A stretch of DNA of 64,000 nt, taken from NCBI RefSeq assembly GCF_028368935.1, contig NZ_JAQNDK010000001.1, forward strand, positions 1 to 64,000, written 5' to 3'. The translations under genes and the position numbers were made by a program. Source of the DNA: Sorangium aterium (lineage in GTDB: Bacteria > Myxococcota_A > Polyangia > Polyangiales > Polyangiaceae). Below the pieces are notes generated by a model, which had not been told where the DNA came from, made no database searches, and worked only from the letters and a program-made list of their open reading frames with translations. Of the stretch, positions 36,317 through 44,744 are shown in pieces (the stretch's first letter is position 1; each line of letters opens with the position of its first letter).

Positions 36317-38038
36317 ATGTCGCCGGAGCCGTCGCAGCCCAGGCCCATCGGGCGATATCTGCTGTACAGCCCGATCGCGTCCGGCGGGATGGCGTCCGTG
36401 CACCTCGGCCGGCTCGTCGGCGACGCGGGCTTCTCGCGCACCGTGGCCATCAAGCGGCTGCACCCCGCGCTCGCCGAGGCGCCCGAGATCGCCGAGAGCC
36501 TGCGCGACGAGGCCCGCATCGTCGCGCGCATCCAGCACCCCAACGTCGTCGCCATGGTCGACCTCCTCCTCGCCGAGGACGAGGCGTTCCTGGTCATGGA
36601 GTACGTGCGGGGCGAGTCGCTCGCGCGGCTGCTCCGGGCGGCGCGCGCGCGCGGCGCGCCGGCGCCGGTCCCCATCGTCGCGAGCATCGCGTGCGGCGCG
36701 CTCCACGGCCTGCACGCGGCCCACGAGGCGTGCAGCGAGTCGGGCGATCCGCTGGGCATCGTGCACCGGGACGTCTCGCCCGAGAACGTGCTCGTCGGCG
36801 TCGACGGAACGGCGCGGCTGCTCGACTTCGGCATCGCCAAGGCGCGCGGGCGGCTCAGCACCACCCGCGGCGGGCAGATCAAGGGCAAGCTCGCGTACAT
36901 GGCGCCCGAGCAGCTCCTCTGCGCCGACGTGACCCGACGGACCGACGTGTTCGCGGCGGGCGCGGTCCTCTGGGAGGCGCTCGCAGGCTGCCGGCTCTTC
37001 GACGGCGGCGACGAGGGCGCCCTCATCCGGGCCGTGCTCGAGAAGCCGATCCTGCCCCCGAGCTCGCTCGCGGCGCACGTGCCGCCTGCGCTCGACGCCA
37101 TCGTCCTCCGTGCGCTCGAGCGGAACGCGGAGGGCCGCTACCCGACCGCCCGCGAGCTCGCGGTCGCCATCGAGGACGCCGTCCCGCTCGCGTCGCCGCG
37201 CGCCGTGGGCGAGTGGGTGGAGGAGCTCGCCGGCGACGCGCTCGCGCGGCGGGCGGCCCGCGTCGCCGCGATCGAGAGCGCGTCGGCGGCGATCCCGAGC
37301 GCCCCCGCGACGCCGAGCGCGGGCGCGGCCGCGCTCGGGGGGCCGAGCGAGCCCCGCGGCGGGAGCGGACTTGAGTCCATCTCGCAGCGCCATCCGGGGC
37401 GCGGACTGGCAGAGACCGCGCCCGCGATCCCGTCGAGGGCCCTCGATCAGGGGATGCTCGCAGCCGAGCCCCCGCCCGGGTCGGTGACGTCCAGCGTGGT
37501 CTCGCTGGGACTCCCCGCGACGGACGGCACGCGGCGCGACGGTCCGCCCCCCATGGCGAGGAAGCGCGCGCGTCCGCGGCTCGCGCTGCTCGGCGCGCTG
37601 GTCCTCGGCGGCGCGGCTGTGCTCGCGGCGCAGTCGTGGCGCCGCGCCCCTCCCGGCCCGGAGGACGCCGCGCGCGCGGTCCACGCGCCCGCGGCGCAGC
37701 CGGCCAGCGCCTCGGCGGCGAGCCCGACGAGCGCCGTCGCGGCGAGCCCGACGAGCGCCGTCGCAGCGAGCCCGACGAGCACCGCCGCGGCTGACCCGGC
37801 GAGCGCTGCCGCAGCTGACCCGGCGAGCGCCGCCGCGGCTGACCCGGCGAGCGCTGCCGCGGCTGACCCGGCGAACGCGGTCGCGCCGGCGCCCGCACAG
37901 CGCCCTGCGCGACCTGCCGCCGGCACGCGCGCGCCCATACCCGCGGCGCGCGCGACCCGCGCCGACGCCCAGCGCTGCTCCCCGCCCTATACCGTGGACA
38001 AGGCCGGCATACGCCGGCTCAAGCCCGAGTGCCTGTGA
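36317..38038 (+). CDS. Membrane Ser/Thr protein kinase (Hanks type)
   Basis: 573 aa. The kinase domain (about 10-275) is complete: glycine loop ASGGMASVHLG, VAIK lysine, IVHRDVSPEN, LLDFGIAKA and MAPEQ. A Pro/Ala linker, one membrane segment (LALLGALVLGGAAVLA, near residue 430) and an Ala-rich periplasmic part of seven octapeptide repeats follow. The last 20 residues contain a lone Cys-Ser-Pro-Pro and end in PECL. The two genes behind it begin 4 bases after its stop and then by a 1-base overlap, so the kinase probably works with these surface proteins. ATG at 36317 has no Shine-Dalgarno sequence. Confidence 0.88.
   Translation: MSPEPSQPRPIGRYLLYSPIASGGMASVHLGRLVGDAGFSRTVAIKRLHPALAEAPEIAESLRDEARIVARIQHPNVVAMVDLLLAEDEAFLVMEYVRGESLARLLRAARARGAPAPVPIVASIACGALHGLHAAHEACSESGDPLGIVHRDVSPENVLVGVDGTARLLDFGIAKARGRLSTTRGGQIKGKLAYMAPEQLLCADVTRRTDVFAAGAVLWEALAGCRLFDGGDEGALIRAVLEKPILPPSSLAAHVPPALDAIVLRALERNAEGRYPTARELAVAIEDAVPLASPRAVGEWVEELAGDALARRAARVAAIESASAAIPSAPATPSAGAAALGGPSEPRGGSGLESISQRHPGRGLAETAPAIPSRALDQGMLAAEPPPGSVTSSVVSLGLPATDGTRRDGPPPMARKRARPRLALLGALVLGGAAVLAAQSWRRAPPGPEDAARAVHAPAAQPASASAASPTSAVAASPTSAVAASPTSTAAADPASAAAADPASAAAADPASAAAADPANAVAPAPAQRPARPAAGTRAPIPAARATRADAQRCSPPYTVDKAGIRRLKPECL
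37716..37883 (+). repeat. Seven tandem 24-bp units in the kinase gene
   Basis: Three units encode AASPTSAV-like octapeptides and four encode AADPASAA-like octapeptides. The two blocks are nearly identical at the DNA level within themselves, pointing to recent slippage or unequal exchange. The edges are approximate. Confidence 0.7.
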
Positions 38039-38042
38039 ACCG

Positions 38043-38924
38043 ATGAACCCTCCGTGTCCCGCCCGCGCCCGGCTCGCGCTCTCCTTCGCCACCGCCGCGG
38101 CGCTCTCGCTCACCGGCGCCCGCGCGGACGCCGCGCCGGACAAGCAGGCGTGCGCCGCCGCCTACGAGCGCGCGCAGGGCCTCCGCCGCGACGGCCGGCT
38201 GATCGAGGCGCGCGACGCGCTCGTCGCCTGCTCGCAGCCGACGTGCCCGGCGGCCGCCGTGGCCGACTGCGGGCCGTGGCTCGCCGAGGTCGAGCAGAGC
38301 CTGCCCTCCGTGGTCGTCGTCGCGAGGGACGCGCACGGGCGAGAGCGCCTCGACGTGCGCGTGCTCGTGGACGGGCGCCCCCTCGCCGCGGCGCTCGACG
38401 GCAAGGCGCTGCCGGTGGACCCGGGGCCGCACACCTTCCGCTTCGAGCCCGCGACGGGCCCTGCGGTCGAGGAGCGCGTGCTCATCCGCGAAGGCGAGAA
38501 GAACCGCCCGCTCACCGTGACCCTGGGCGCGGCTTCGGCCGGCGCGCCCGCCTCGCCTCGCCCGCTCGCCCCGCGCGCCGCCGCGCTGCCGGCGGAGCCC
38601 TCGGTCCCGGGGCTCGTGTGGGCCTCCGGCGCCGTCGGCGTCGCGGGGCTCGCCGTCTTCACCGTTGCCGGCGCCCTCTCGCTGAGCGCCGAGGCCGACC
38701 TGCGCGCCACGTGCGCCCCGCGCTGCACCGAGGCCGAGGTGCGCGCCATCCGGGTCCAGCACGCGGTCGCCGACATCGGCCTCGGGGTGGGCGTCGTCGC
38801 GCTGGGCGCCGCGACGTGGCTCTACATGACCCGGCCGGCCGCGGCGCAGCCCCCGAAGGCCGGCGCGGCGGCGCTCTGGCCGTTCGTCGCCGGCAACGCC
38901 GCGGGCGTCGCGGGGGCCTTCTGA
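38043..38924 (+). CDS. Exported protein with PEGA-like region and C-terminal membrane segments
   Basis: 293 aa. The signal peptide ends at TGARADA. A TPR-like helical unit with four cysteines follows (ACAAAYERAQGLRRDGRLIEARDALVACSQPTC), then a beta-rich PEGA-like region (DVRVLVDGRPL; PVDPGPHTFRFEPA). Two membrane segments near the end flank a CAPRC pair (VWASGAVGVAGLAVFTVAG; GLGVGVVALGAATWLYM). Many myxobacterial kinase operons carry such a protein; a periplasmic sensor role is plausible. It starts four bases after the kinase stop and its own stop overlaps the next start by one base. Confidence 0.8.
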   Translation: MNPPCPARARLALSFATAAALSLTGARADAAPDKQACAAAYERAQGLRRDGRLIEARDALVACSQPTCPAAAVADCGPWLAEVEQSLPSVVVVARDAHGRERLDVRVLVDGRPLAAALDGKALPVDPGPHTFRFEPATGPAVEERVLIREGEKNRPLTVTLGAASAGAPASPRPLAPRAAALPAEPSVPGLVWASGAVGVAGLAVFTVAGALSLSAEADLRATCAPRCTEAEVRAIRVQHAVADIGLGVGVVALGAATWLYMTRPAAAQPPKAGAAALWPFVAGNAAGVAGAF

Positions 38925-39784
38925 TGCGCGCGTCGGCCCGCGCCCGCGGCGGCGCCGCCGCCCTGGCGGCCGCCCTCCTCTCGGCGTGCTCGCTCGTGCG
39001 CCCGCTGCACGGCCTCACCTGCGAGCCCGGGGCCGGCAACGCCTCGTGCCTGTACGGCCAGCCCTGCGACGCCAGCGCCGACTGCACGACGGCCGCCTGC
39101 ACCGAGGGCGTCTGCCAGTGCCCCGCCAGCATGGTGACGATCGAGAGCTCGTTCTGCATCGACCAGACCGAGGTGTCGAACGCCGCCTACCGCGCCTTCC
39201 TCGCCACGCAGCCGGACGTCGCGGCGCAGGAGCCGTTCTGCTCGTTCAACAGCACCTTCGATTTCGACGACACCGGGCCCGACGCGCCCCCCGTGTGCAC
39301 GGCGCGCCGCAAGGAGGACGAGCACCCCGCCACCTGCATCGACTGGTGCGACGCCCGCGCCTTCTGCAAGAGCCAGGGCAAGCGCCTCTGCGGCGAGCGC
39401 CACGGCGGCCCGCTGCCGTTCCGCGGCGACGTGGCGCAGGGCGAGTGGTTCGACGCGTGCAGCAAGCGCGGCGCGCTCGCATACTCCACCGGTGAGTTCG
39501 ACGCTCTCCAGTGCAACGGCGACGGCACCGAGACGGTGCCGGTCGGCGACGACACCAGCCTGGCGTGCGAGGGTGGCTATCTCGGCCTGCAGCACATGAG
39601 TGGAAACGTCCGCGAGTGGGAAGACGCGTGCTCCGACGACGTCGGCCCCGGCGACCTCTGCAGGACCCGAGGCGGGGCGTTCGACAGCGAGGGAACGCTC
39701 GAAGAGCTCCGGTGCGACGCGCGCGACGAGCGCGAGCGCGCCGACACCGATCACACGATCGGCTTCCGCTGCTGCAGCGGGTAG
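38924..39784 (+). CDS. Lipoprotein with an FGE-like (sulfatase-modifying factor) domain
   Basis: 286 aa. The signal peptide ends in LLSAC. A Cys-rich segment (CLYGQPCDASADCTTAACTEGVCQC) precedes the FGE-sulfatase fold: FCIDQTEVSNAAYRAFL, TCIDWCDARAFCKSQGKRLC, HMSGNVREWED, TRGGAFDSEG, LRCDARDE and IGFRCCSG. The two-Cys catalytic pair of true formylglycine enzymes is only half present (LRC), so catalysis is doubtful. It closes the kinase operon. Confidence 0.85.
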   Translation: MRASARARGGAAALAAALLSACSLVRPLHGLTCEPGAGNASCLYGQPCDASADCTTAACTEGVCQCPASMVTIESSFCIDQTEVSNAAYRAFLATQPDVAAQEPFCSFNSTFDFDDTGPDAPPVCTARRKEDEHPATCIDWCDARAFCKSQGKRLCGERHGGPLPFRGDVAQGEWFDACSKRGALAYSTGEFDALQCNGDGTETVPVGDDTSLACEGGYLGLQHMSGNVREWEDACSDDVGPGDLCRTRGGAFDSEGTLEELRCDARDERERADTDHTIGFRCCSG

Positions 39785-40087
39785 CGCCGCGACGGCGCCG
39801 ACGGCCGCTCCCCCTCTCCCTTCGAGGCCGAGAGGAGCGCGCGAGCTCGTCGAAGGGCACCCCCGGACGCGGCCGGCCGCGGTCCAGGACGAACCTGCGC
39901 TCATCGTCGCTCGACTTCTGGCCGCCAGAGCACCACAGGAGCCCCCGGCTCCCAGCAGTTTCGTCCAGGAACGTGCGGTCACGACCGCGCAGGGTGACGA
40001 GCGCACCGGCCCGAGGGGGCGCGGACGCCGTTCGTGCTCGGCGAGGTCGACCATTCGATCGTCAATGGCAGGAGCGATGAGAGAGAT
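39785..40087. other. Intergenic region, nothing recognised
   Basis: About 300 bases between the FGE-like lipoprotein and the next operon. Only weak inverted repeats are seen. The expected N-terminal third of the isochorismatase-like gene would lie here in an intact copy, but is not readable in any frame. Confidence 0.4.
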
Positions 40088-40555
40088 ATGAACCAGTATC
40101 AAAAGCTGTACACACCGCAGGACACCGGCAGCTCGATGAACTCGTGGGACGACCCGGCGTTCCGGAAGGCCATCGAGGCGACGGGGAGAAAGAACCTCCT
40201 GATGACGGGGCTCTGGACCGAGGTCTGCGTGACCTGGCCGACCATCGAGCTCCTGGGCGCCGGCTACAACGTCTATGTCGTCGAGGATTGCTGTGGTGCC
40301 ACCTCTCCCGCGGCCCAGGAAGCGGCCTTGTCTCGCATGGTCCAGGCGGGCGCCGTGCGCCTCACGACGCTCCCCGCGCTGCTGGAGTGGCAGCGCGACT
40401 GGGCGCGTCGCGAGCACTACAACAACCTGATGGCCCTGCTCAAGCAGCACGCCGGCGCGTACGGCGTGGGCGTCGAGTACGCCTACACCATGGTCCACCA
40501 CGCGCCCCAGTCCGCGGCGAAGCCGCAGATCGTGCCGAAGAAACCCGGCCACTAG
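40088..40555 (+). CDS. Isochorismatase-like hydrolase, N-terminally shortened
   Basis: 155 aa. SMNSWDDPAFRKAIEATGRKNLLMTGLWTEVCVTWPTIELLGAGY is typical of the isochorismatase-like cysteine hydrolases, with nucleophile Cys47. The usual opening segment with the catalytic Asp (IxxDxQ) and the middle Lys is absent; family members are about 180-220 aa. The gene may be truncated and inactive. ATG at 40088 has GAGAG upstream. The next gene starts 11 bases after the stop. Confidence 0.7.
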   Translation: MNQYQKLYTPQDTGSSMNSWDDPAFRKAIEATGRKNLLMTGLWTEVCVTWPTIELLGAGYNVYVVEDCCGATSPAAQEAALSRMVQAGAVRLTTLPALLEWQRDWARREHYNNLMALLKQHAGAYGVGVEYAYTMVHHAPQSAAKPQIVPKKPGH

Positions 40556-40566
40556 GCGGCCCGCAT

Positions 40567-41118
40567 ATGAGCCAGACGATCCACGTCGCCATCACCCGGC
40601 GTGTCCAGAAGGAGCACGCCGAGGCGTTCGAGCGGGACCTGGCCGAGTTCGCGCGCCGGTCCCTGGACGAGCCCGGAGCGCTCGGGGTGCACCTCCTGCG
40701 CCCGGCTCCGGGCTCGGGCTCGATGGAGTACGGCATCCTTCGCAGCTTCGCCAGCGAGGCCGATCGAGAGGCGTTCTACAGGACAGACCTCTACAAGGAC
40801 TGGCTCGCGAAGGTCGAGCCGATGGTGGAAGGAAAGCCCATCTACAGGGAGCTCGGCGGGCTCGAGGCCTGGTTCCCCCACCCGCGCGGGGCGAGCCCGC
40901 CACGCTGGAAGATGGCGCTGCTGACGTGGATCGCGGTCTGGCCGGTGAGCATGGCGGTGCCGGCCGCGCTCGTGCCCTTGCTCGGAGAGCGCCTCCCTCG
41001 CGCGCTCGCGGCGGCGGTCATCGCGGCCGGCATCGTCGTCACGCTGACATGGGCTGTGATGCCCCTCCTCGTGAAGCTGGCTGCGCCGTGGCTCAACCCG
41101 ACGAACGGAGACCCATGA
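40567..41118 (+). CDS. Antibiotic biosynthesis monooxygenase (ABM)-domain membrane protein
   Basis: 183 aa. The first 100 residues form an ABM fold (IHVAITRRVQKEHAEAFERDLAEFARRSLDEPG; MEYGILRSFASEADREAFY). The C-terminal part holds two membrane segments (MALLTWIAVWPVSMAVPAAL; AAAVIAAGIVVTLTWAVMPLL). ABM proteins include quinone-forming oxygenases and small ligand-binding proteins; this fused form is known in bacteria but its function is not settled. The stop overlaps the next start (ATGA). Confidence 0.82.
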   Translation: MSQTIHVAITRRVQKEHAEAFERDLAEFARRSLDEPGALGVHLLRPAPGSGSMEYGILRSFASEADREAFYRTDLYKDWLAKVEPMVEGKPIYRELGGLEAWFPHPRGASPPRWKMALLTWIAVWPVSMAVPAALVPLLGERLPRALAAAVIAAGIVVTLTWAVMPLLVKLAAPWLNPTNGDP

Positions 41119-42941
41119 AACCTGCCGATCTCATCCTCTCCAACGGACGCATCACCACGCTCGATCCGCGGCGTCCCGAGGCGCGCGAGGTCGTCGTGGC
41201 CGGTGGGCGAATCGCCGGGGTCGACAACGCCTCGGAGTTCCACCGCGGGCCGGACACCAAGGTCGTCGACCTCGGCGGGCGCAGGGTCATCCCTGGCCTC
41301 AACGACTCGCACCTCCACGTCATCCGCGGCGGCCTGAACTACAACATGGAGCTGCGCTGGGAGGGCGTGCCCTCGCTGTCCATCGCCCTCCGGATGCTCC
41401 GCGAGCAGGCGGCGCGCACGCCGGCCCCGCAGTGGGTGCGCGTCGTCGGCGGATTCAGCGAGCTCCAGTTCGCCGAGCGCCGCCTGCCGACGCTGGACGA
41501 GATCAACGCCGCGGCGCCGGACACGCCGGTCTTCATCCTGCACCTCTACGGCCAGGCCTTGCTCAACCGCGCGGCCCTGCGGGCCTGCGGCTACACCCGG
41601 GAGACGCCCGACCCGCCCGGGGGCGAGATCGCCCGCGACAGGGCGGGCAACCCCACCGGCCTCCTGATCGCCCGGCCGAACGCGACCATCCTCTACGCGA
41701 CGCTGGCCAAGGGGCCAAAGCTCCCGCCGGAGTACCAAGTCAACTCGACACGCCACTTCATGCGGGAGCTGAACCGCCTGGGCGTCACGAGCGTGTGCGA
41801 CGCCGGCGGCGGCTTCCAGCGTTATCCCGAGGACTACGAGATCATCCAGCAGCTGCACGAGCGCGGCGAGATGACCTTGCGCATCGCCTACAACCTGTTC
41901 ACGCAGAAGGCCGGCGCGGAGCTCGAGGACTTCATGCGTTGGTCCACGGTCGTCAAGCCGGGCGAGGGCGATGACCTCCTCCGCTGCAACGGCGCCGGGG
42001 AGATGCTCGTCTTCTCCGCGGCGGACTTCGAGGACTTCCTGGAGCCGCGCCCGGATCTCCCGGAGACGATGGAGGCCGAGCTCGAGCGCGTCGTGCGCTT
42101 CCTGGCCGAGAACCGCTGGCCCTTCCGGATCCATGCCACATACGACGAGTCCATCGCGCGTTTCCTGGACGTCTTCGAGAAGGTCGACCGGGACGCGCCG
42201 CTCGGAGGGCTGCGCTGGTTCTTCGATCACTGCGAGACGATCTCCGACCGCAACATGGAGCGCGTGAGGGCGCTCGGCGGCGGCATTGCCGTCCAGCACC
42301 GGATGGCGTTCCAGGGCGAGTATTTCGTGGAGCGGTACGGCGCGCGGGCGGCCGAGCGCACGCCGCCCATCCGGCGCATGCTGGAGCTCGGCATCCCGGT
42401 CGGCGCAGGGACCGACGCCACGCGCGTGGCGAGCTACAACCCGTTCGTCGCGCTGTGCTGGATGACCACGGGAAAGACGCTGGGAGGGCTCTCCCTCTAT
42501 CCCGCAAAATCGCGGCTGACACGGGAAGAGGCGCTCCGGCTGTACACGCAAGGGAGCACGTGGATGTCGCGAGACGAGGGCACCCGCGGCACGATCGCGG
42601 TTGGCCAGCTCGCCGATCTGGCGGTCTTGAGCGACGACTACTTCCGTGTCCCTGACGAGGAGATCCAGTCGCTCGAGTCGGTGCTCACGATCCTCGGCGG
42701 CAAGCCGGTGTACGCCGCCGGCGACTTCAAGCCGCTCGATCCGGGCGACCTGCCCGTCATGCCCGACTGGTCGCCGCTCCACCATCACCCGGGCGCGTGG
42801 CGGCGCTCCTCGGCGGGCCAGGAGCCCGCGGGCCAGGCGCTCTCGCGGGCGCCCGCCCTCCAGCGCAGGGCGGAGCTCCCGCGATGGCTCTCGGAGCTGC
42901 GCGGCCTGCTCGACGACGGGTGCGAATGCTTCGCGTTCTGA
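41115..42941 (+). CDS. Amidohydrolase family protein (YtcJ-like)
   Basis: 608 aa cytosolic metal-dependent hydrolase. Landmarks are VVDLGGRRVIPGLNDSHLHVIRGG with the HxH metal site, RIHATYDESIARFLDVF, WFFDHCE, VQHRMA, PVGAGTDATRVASYNP and a C-terminal GTIAVGQLADLAVLSDDYF. This is the amidohydrolase-3/YtcJ pattern, which cleaves C-N bonds in amides or related small molecules. GGAG lies four bases before the ATG. Translational coupling to the ABM gene suggests a short catabolic operon; the substrate is unknown. Confidence 0.88.
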   Translation: MKPADLILSNGRITTLDPRRPEAREVVVAGGRIAGVDNASEFHRGPDTKVVDLGGRRVIPGLNDSHLHVIRGGLNYNMELRWEGVPSLSIALRMLREQAARTPAPQWVRVVGGFSELQFAERRLPTLDEINAAAPDTPVFILHLYGQALLNRAALRACGYTRETPDPPGGEIARDRAGNPTGLLIARPNATILYATLAKGPKLPPEYQVNSTRHFMRELNRLGVTSVCDAGGGFQRYPEDYEIIQQLHERGEMTLRIAYNLFTQKAGAELEDFMRWSTVVKPGEGDDLLRCNGAGEMLVFSAADFEDFLEPRPDLPETMEAELERVVRFLAENRWPFRIHATYDESIARFLDVFEKVDRDAPLGGLRWFFDHCETISDRNMERVRALGGGIAVQHRMAFQGEYFVERYGARAAERTPPIRRMLELGIPVGAGTDATRVASYNPFVALCWMTTGKTLGGLSLYPAKSRLTREEALRLYTQGSTWMSRDEGTRGTIAVGQLADLAVLSDDYFRVPDEEIQSLESVLTILGGKPVYAAGDFKPLDPGDLPVMPDWSPLHHHPGAWRRSSAGQEPAGQALSRAPALQRRAELPRWLSELRGLLDDGCECFAF

Positions 42942-42995
42942 CGCCCGCGAGCGCGCCGGCTCCCGGGCGCGGCGCCCATGCGCGCTCCCCGACGC

Positions 42996-44480
42996 TCATC
43001 GCCTGATGTCGTACTTGTCCAGCTTGTAGAGCAGCGCGCGCCGCGAGATGCCGAGCCGCTTCGCCGCGCGCGTCTGGTTGTTCCCCTCGGCGGCGAGGGC
43101 GTCCTCGATGCTCCGCTTCTCCAGCTCGGCGAGGCGCGCCGGCATCGTCCCGCCGTCGGTGGACGGCGGCGGCGCCCCCGCGCTCGACGGGGGCGCGCCC
43201 GCGCTGGCGGGGGGCGCGGCGCCCTCGGCGCCCTCCACCACGGAGGCCGGCAGGTGCTCGACCTCGATGACGCCGCCCTCGGCCAGCACGACGGCGTGCT
43301 CCACCGCGTTGCGCAGCTCGCGCAGGTTGCCGGGCCACGCGTGCGCCTCGAGCGCCTGCATCGCCGCGGGCGCGAAGCGCGGCGCCCGCTCCCCCATGCG
43401 CGCGGCGACCTGCTGCGCGAAGCGGTGTACGAGCAGCGCGATCTCGGCGCGCCGCTCGCGCAGCGGCGGGACGCGGAGGACGAACGTGCTGATGCGGTAG
43501 TAGAGATCCTGCCGGAACCTCCCGGCCGCCACCTCGGCCTGGAGGTCCCGGTGCGTGGCGCACACGACGCGCACGTCGAGTTCGATCTCCTGCGTGCCGC
43601 CGATCCGGGCCACGCGCCGGCTCTCGAGCACGCGCAGCAGCTTGGCCTGCATGGCGAGGGGCATCTCGCCGATCTCGTCGAGCAGCAGCGTGCCGCCCTG
43701 CGCCGCCTCGAAGTAGCCGATCTTGCGGCGATCCGCCCCGGTGAAGGCGGCCTTCTCGTGCCCGAAGAGCTCGCTCTCGAGCAGCGCCTCGGGCAGCGCC
43801 GCGCAGCTGAGCCGCACGAACGGGCCGCCTGCGCGCGGGCTGGCGCGGTGGAGCTGCTCGGAGACGACCTCTTTCCCCGCGCCCGTCTCGCCGAGCACGA
43901 GCACCGTCGTCTGCGCGCGCGCGAGGCGCTGCACCACCTGGAAGACCTTCACCATCGCCTCGTCCGCGACGACGAAGCCGGCGCCGGGGCCGGAGGGCGG
44001 GCCCTCCAGCGCCTCCGGCGCGGCCCCCGGCGGCGCCGCCTCGACGGGCGCCGGCGCCGCGATCGCGACGACGATCTCGGCCGGGCCGATGCGGATCACG
44101 TCGCCGCCGGCGAGGGGCCGCACGGCGTCGCGCAAGACGGCGCCGTTCACCGAGGTACCGTTGCGGCTCCCGCAGTCGATGACCTCGATGGCGTCGCCGT
44201 GCCGCGCGACGATCGCGTGGTTGCGCGACACGCGGGGGTCGTCGACGTGGACCGCGGACTCCGGCGCGCGGCCGATCGCGACCACGTCGCCTTCGGTCAG
44301 GTCAATCACCCGCGCCGCGCCATCACCGGCGCGGATGATCAGGGAGGCCTGACCCTGCGGCGTCCGCTCGCCGGGCGCGCTCTCCGCGGCGTCGAGCTCT
44401 GTCGCGACCTCGGCCGCGGCGCGCGGCGGCTCCGCGCTCGGCGGAGAAGCTGCCTGTCGACGAGGGTCTTGCTCCGCCAT
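42996..44480 (-). CDS. FHA-domain sigma54-dependent transcriptional activator
   Basis: 494 aa. An FHA domain (VAIGRAPESAVHVDDPRVSRNH; DCGSRNGTSVNG) is followed by a sigma54 AAA+ domain: Walker A GETGAGKE, Walker B LLLDEIGE, sensor residues near CATHRDL and FRQDLYYRI. A C-terminal Fis-type helix-turn-helix ends the protein (NNQTRAAKRLGISRRALLYKLDKYDIRR). The sigma54-contact loop reads AAFTGA rather than the usual GAFTGA. FHA activators in myxobacteria respond to kinase-phosphorylated proteins. A perfect inverted repeat lies just before the start. ATG at 44480 has no clear Shine-Dalgarno sequence. Confidence 0.92.
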   Translation of the reverse strand: MAEQDPRRQAASPPSAEPPRAAAEVATELDAAESAPGERTPQGQASLIIRAGDGAARVIDLTEGDVVAIGRAPESAVHVDDPRVSRNHAIVARHGDAIEVIDCGSRNGTSVNGAVLRDAVRPLAGGDVIRIGPAEIVVAIAAPAPVEAAPPGAAPEALEGPPSGPGAGFVVADEAMVKVFQVVQRLARAQTTVLVLGETGAGKEVVSEQLHRASPRAGGPFVRLSCAALPEALLESELFGHEKAAFTGADRRKIGYFEAAQGGTLLLDEIGEMPLAMQAKLLRVLESRRVARIGGTQEIELDVRVVCATHRDLQAEVAAGRFRQDLYYRISTFVLRVPPLRERRAEIALLVHRFAQQVAARMGERAPRFAPAAMQALEAHAWPGNLRELRNAVEHAVVLAEGGVIEVEHLPASVVEGAEGAAPPASAGAPPSSAGAPPPSTDGGTMPARLAELEKRSIEDALAAEGNNQTRAAKRLGISRRALLYKLDKYDIRR

Positions 44481-44490
44481 GCCGTTCGAG

Positions 44491-44521
44491 GGTTGCGCAA
44501 GTGTACGACGCTTGCGCAACC
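44491..44521. promoter_or_regulatory. Perfect 11-bp inverted repeat before the sigma54-activator gene
   Basis: GGTTGCGCAAG at 44491-44501 and CTTGCGCAACC at 44511-44521 are exact reverse complements with a 9-base spacer. The repeat begins 11 bases before the activator start codon and lies in the 264-base divergent gap to the GH114 gene. It is well placed as an autoregulatory operator or an upstream activator site for the divergent gene. Confidence 0.6.
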
Positions 44522-44744
44522 CGCGGCAACGGCAGCGCGCACCGCCGCGCGGAAGACGCGGGGCGCGCGCTGGTCTCTGCCTTGCAATGCTTCTGCGGCG
44601 CGCACGGACCGGCGCCGCTGCGGCGCGCGGAGATGCTGCGGGAGCCGCCATCGCCCGGGCCATCGCGGGGACCGGAGCGTCTGGAGACGCGTCGCGCCGA
44701 CGTGCGCCTGGCTTCACCTACGACCAACACGACAGGAGACGAGC

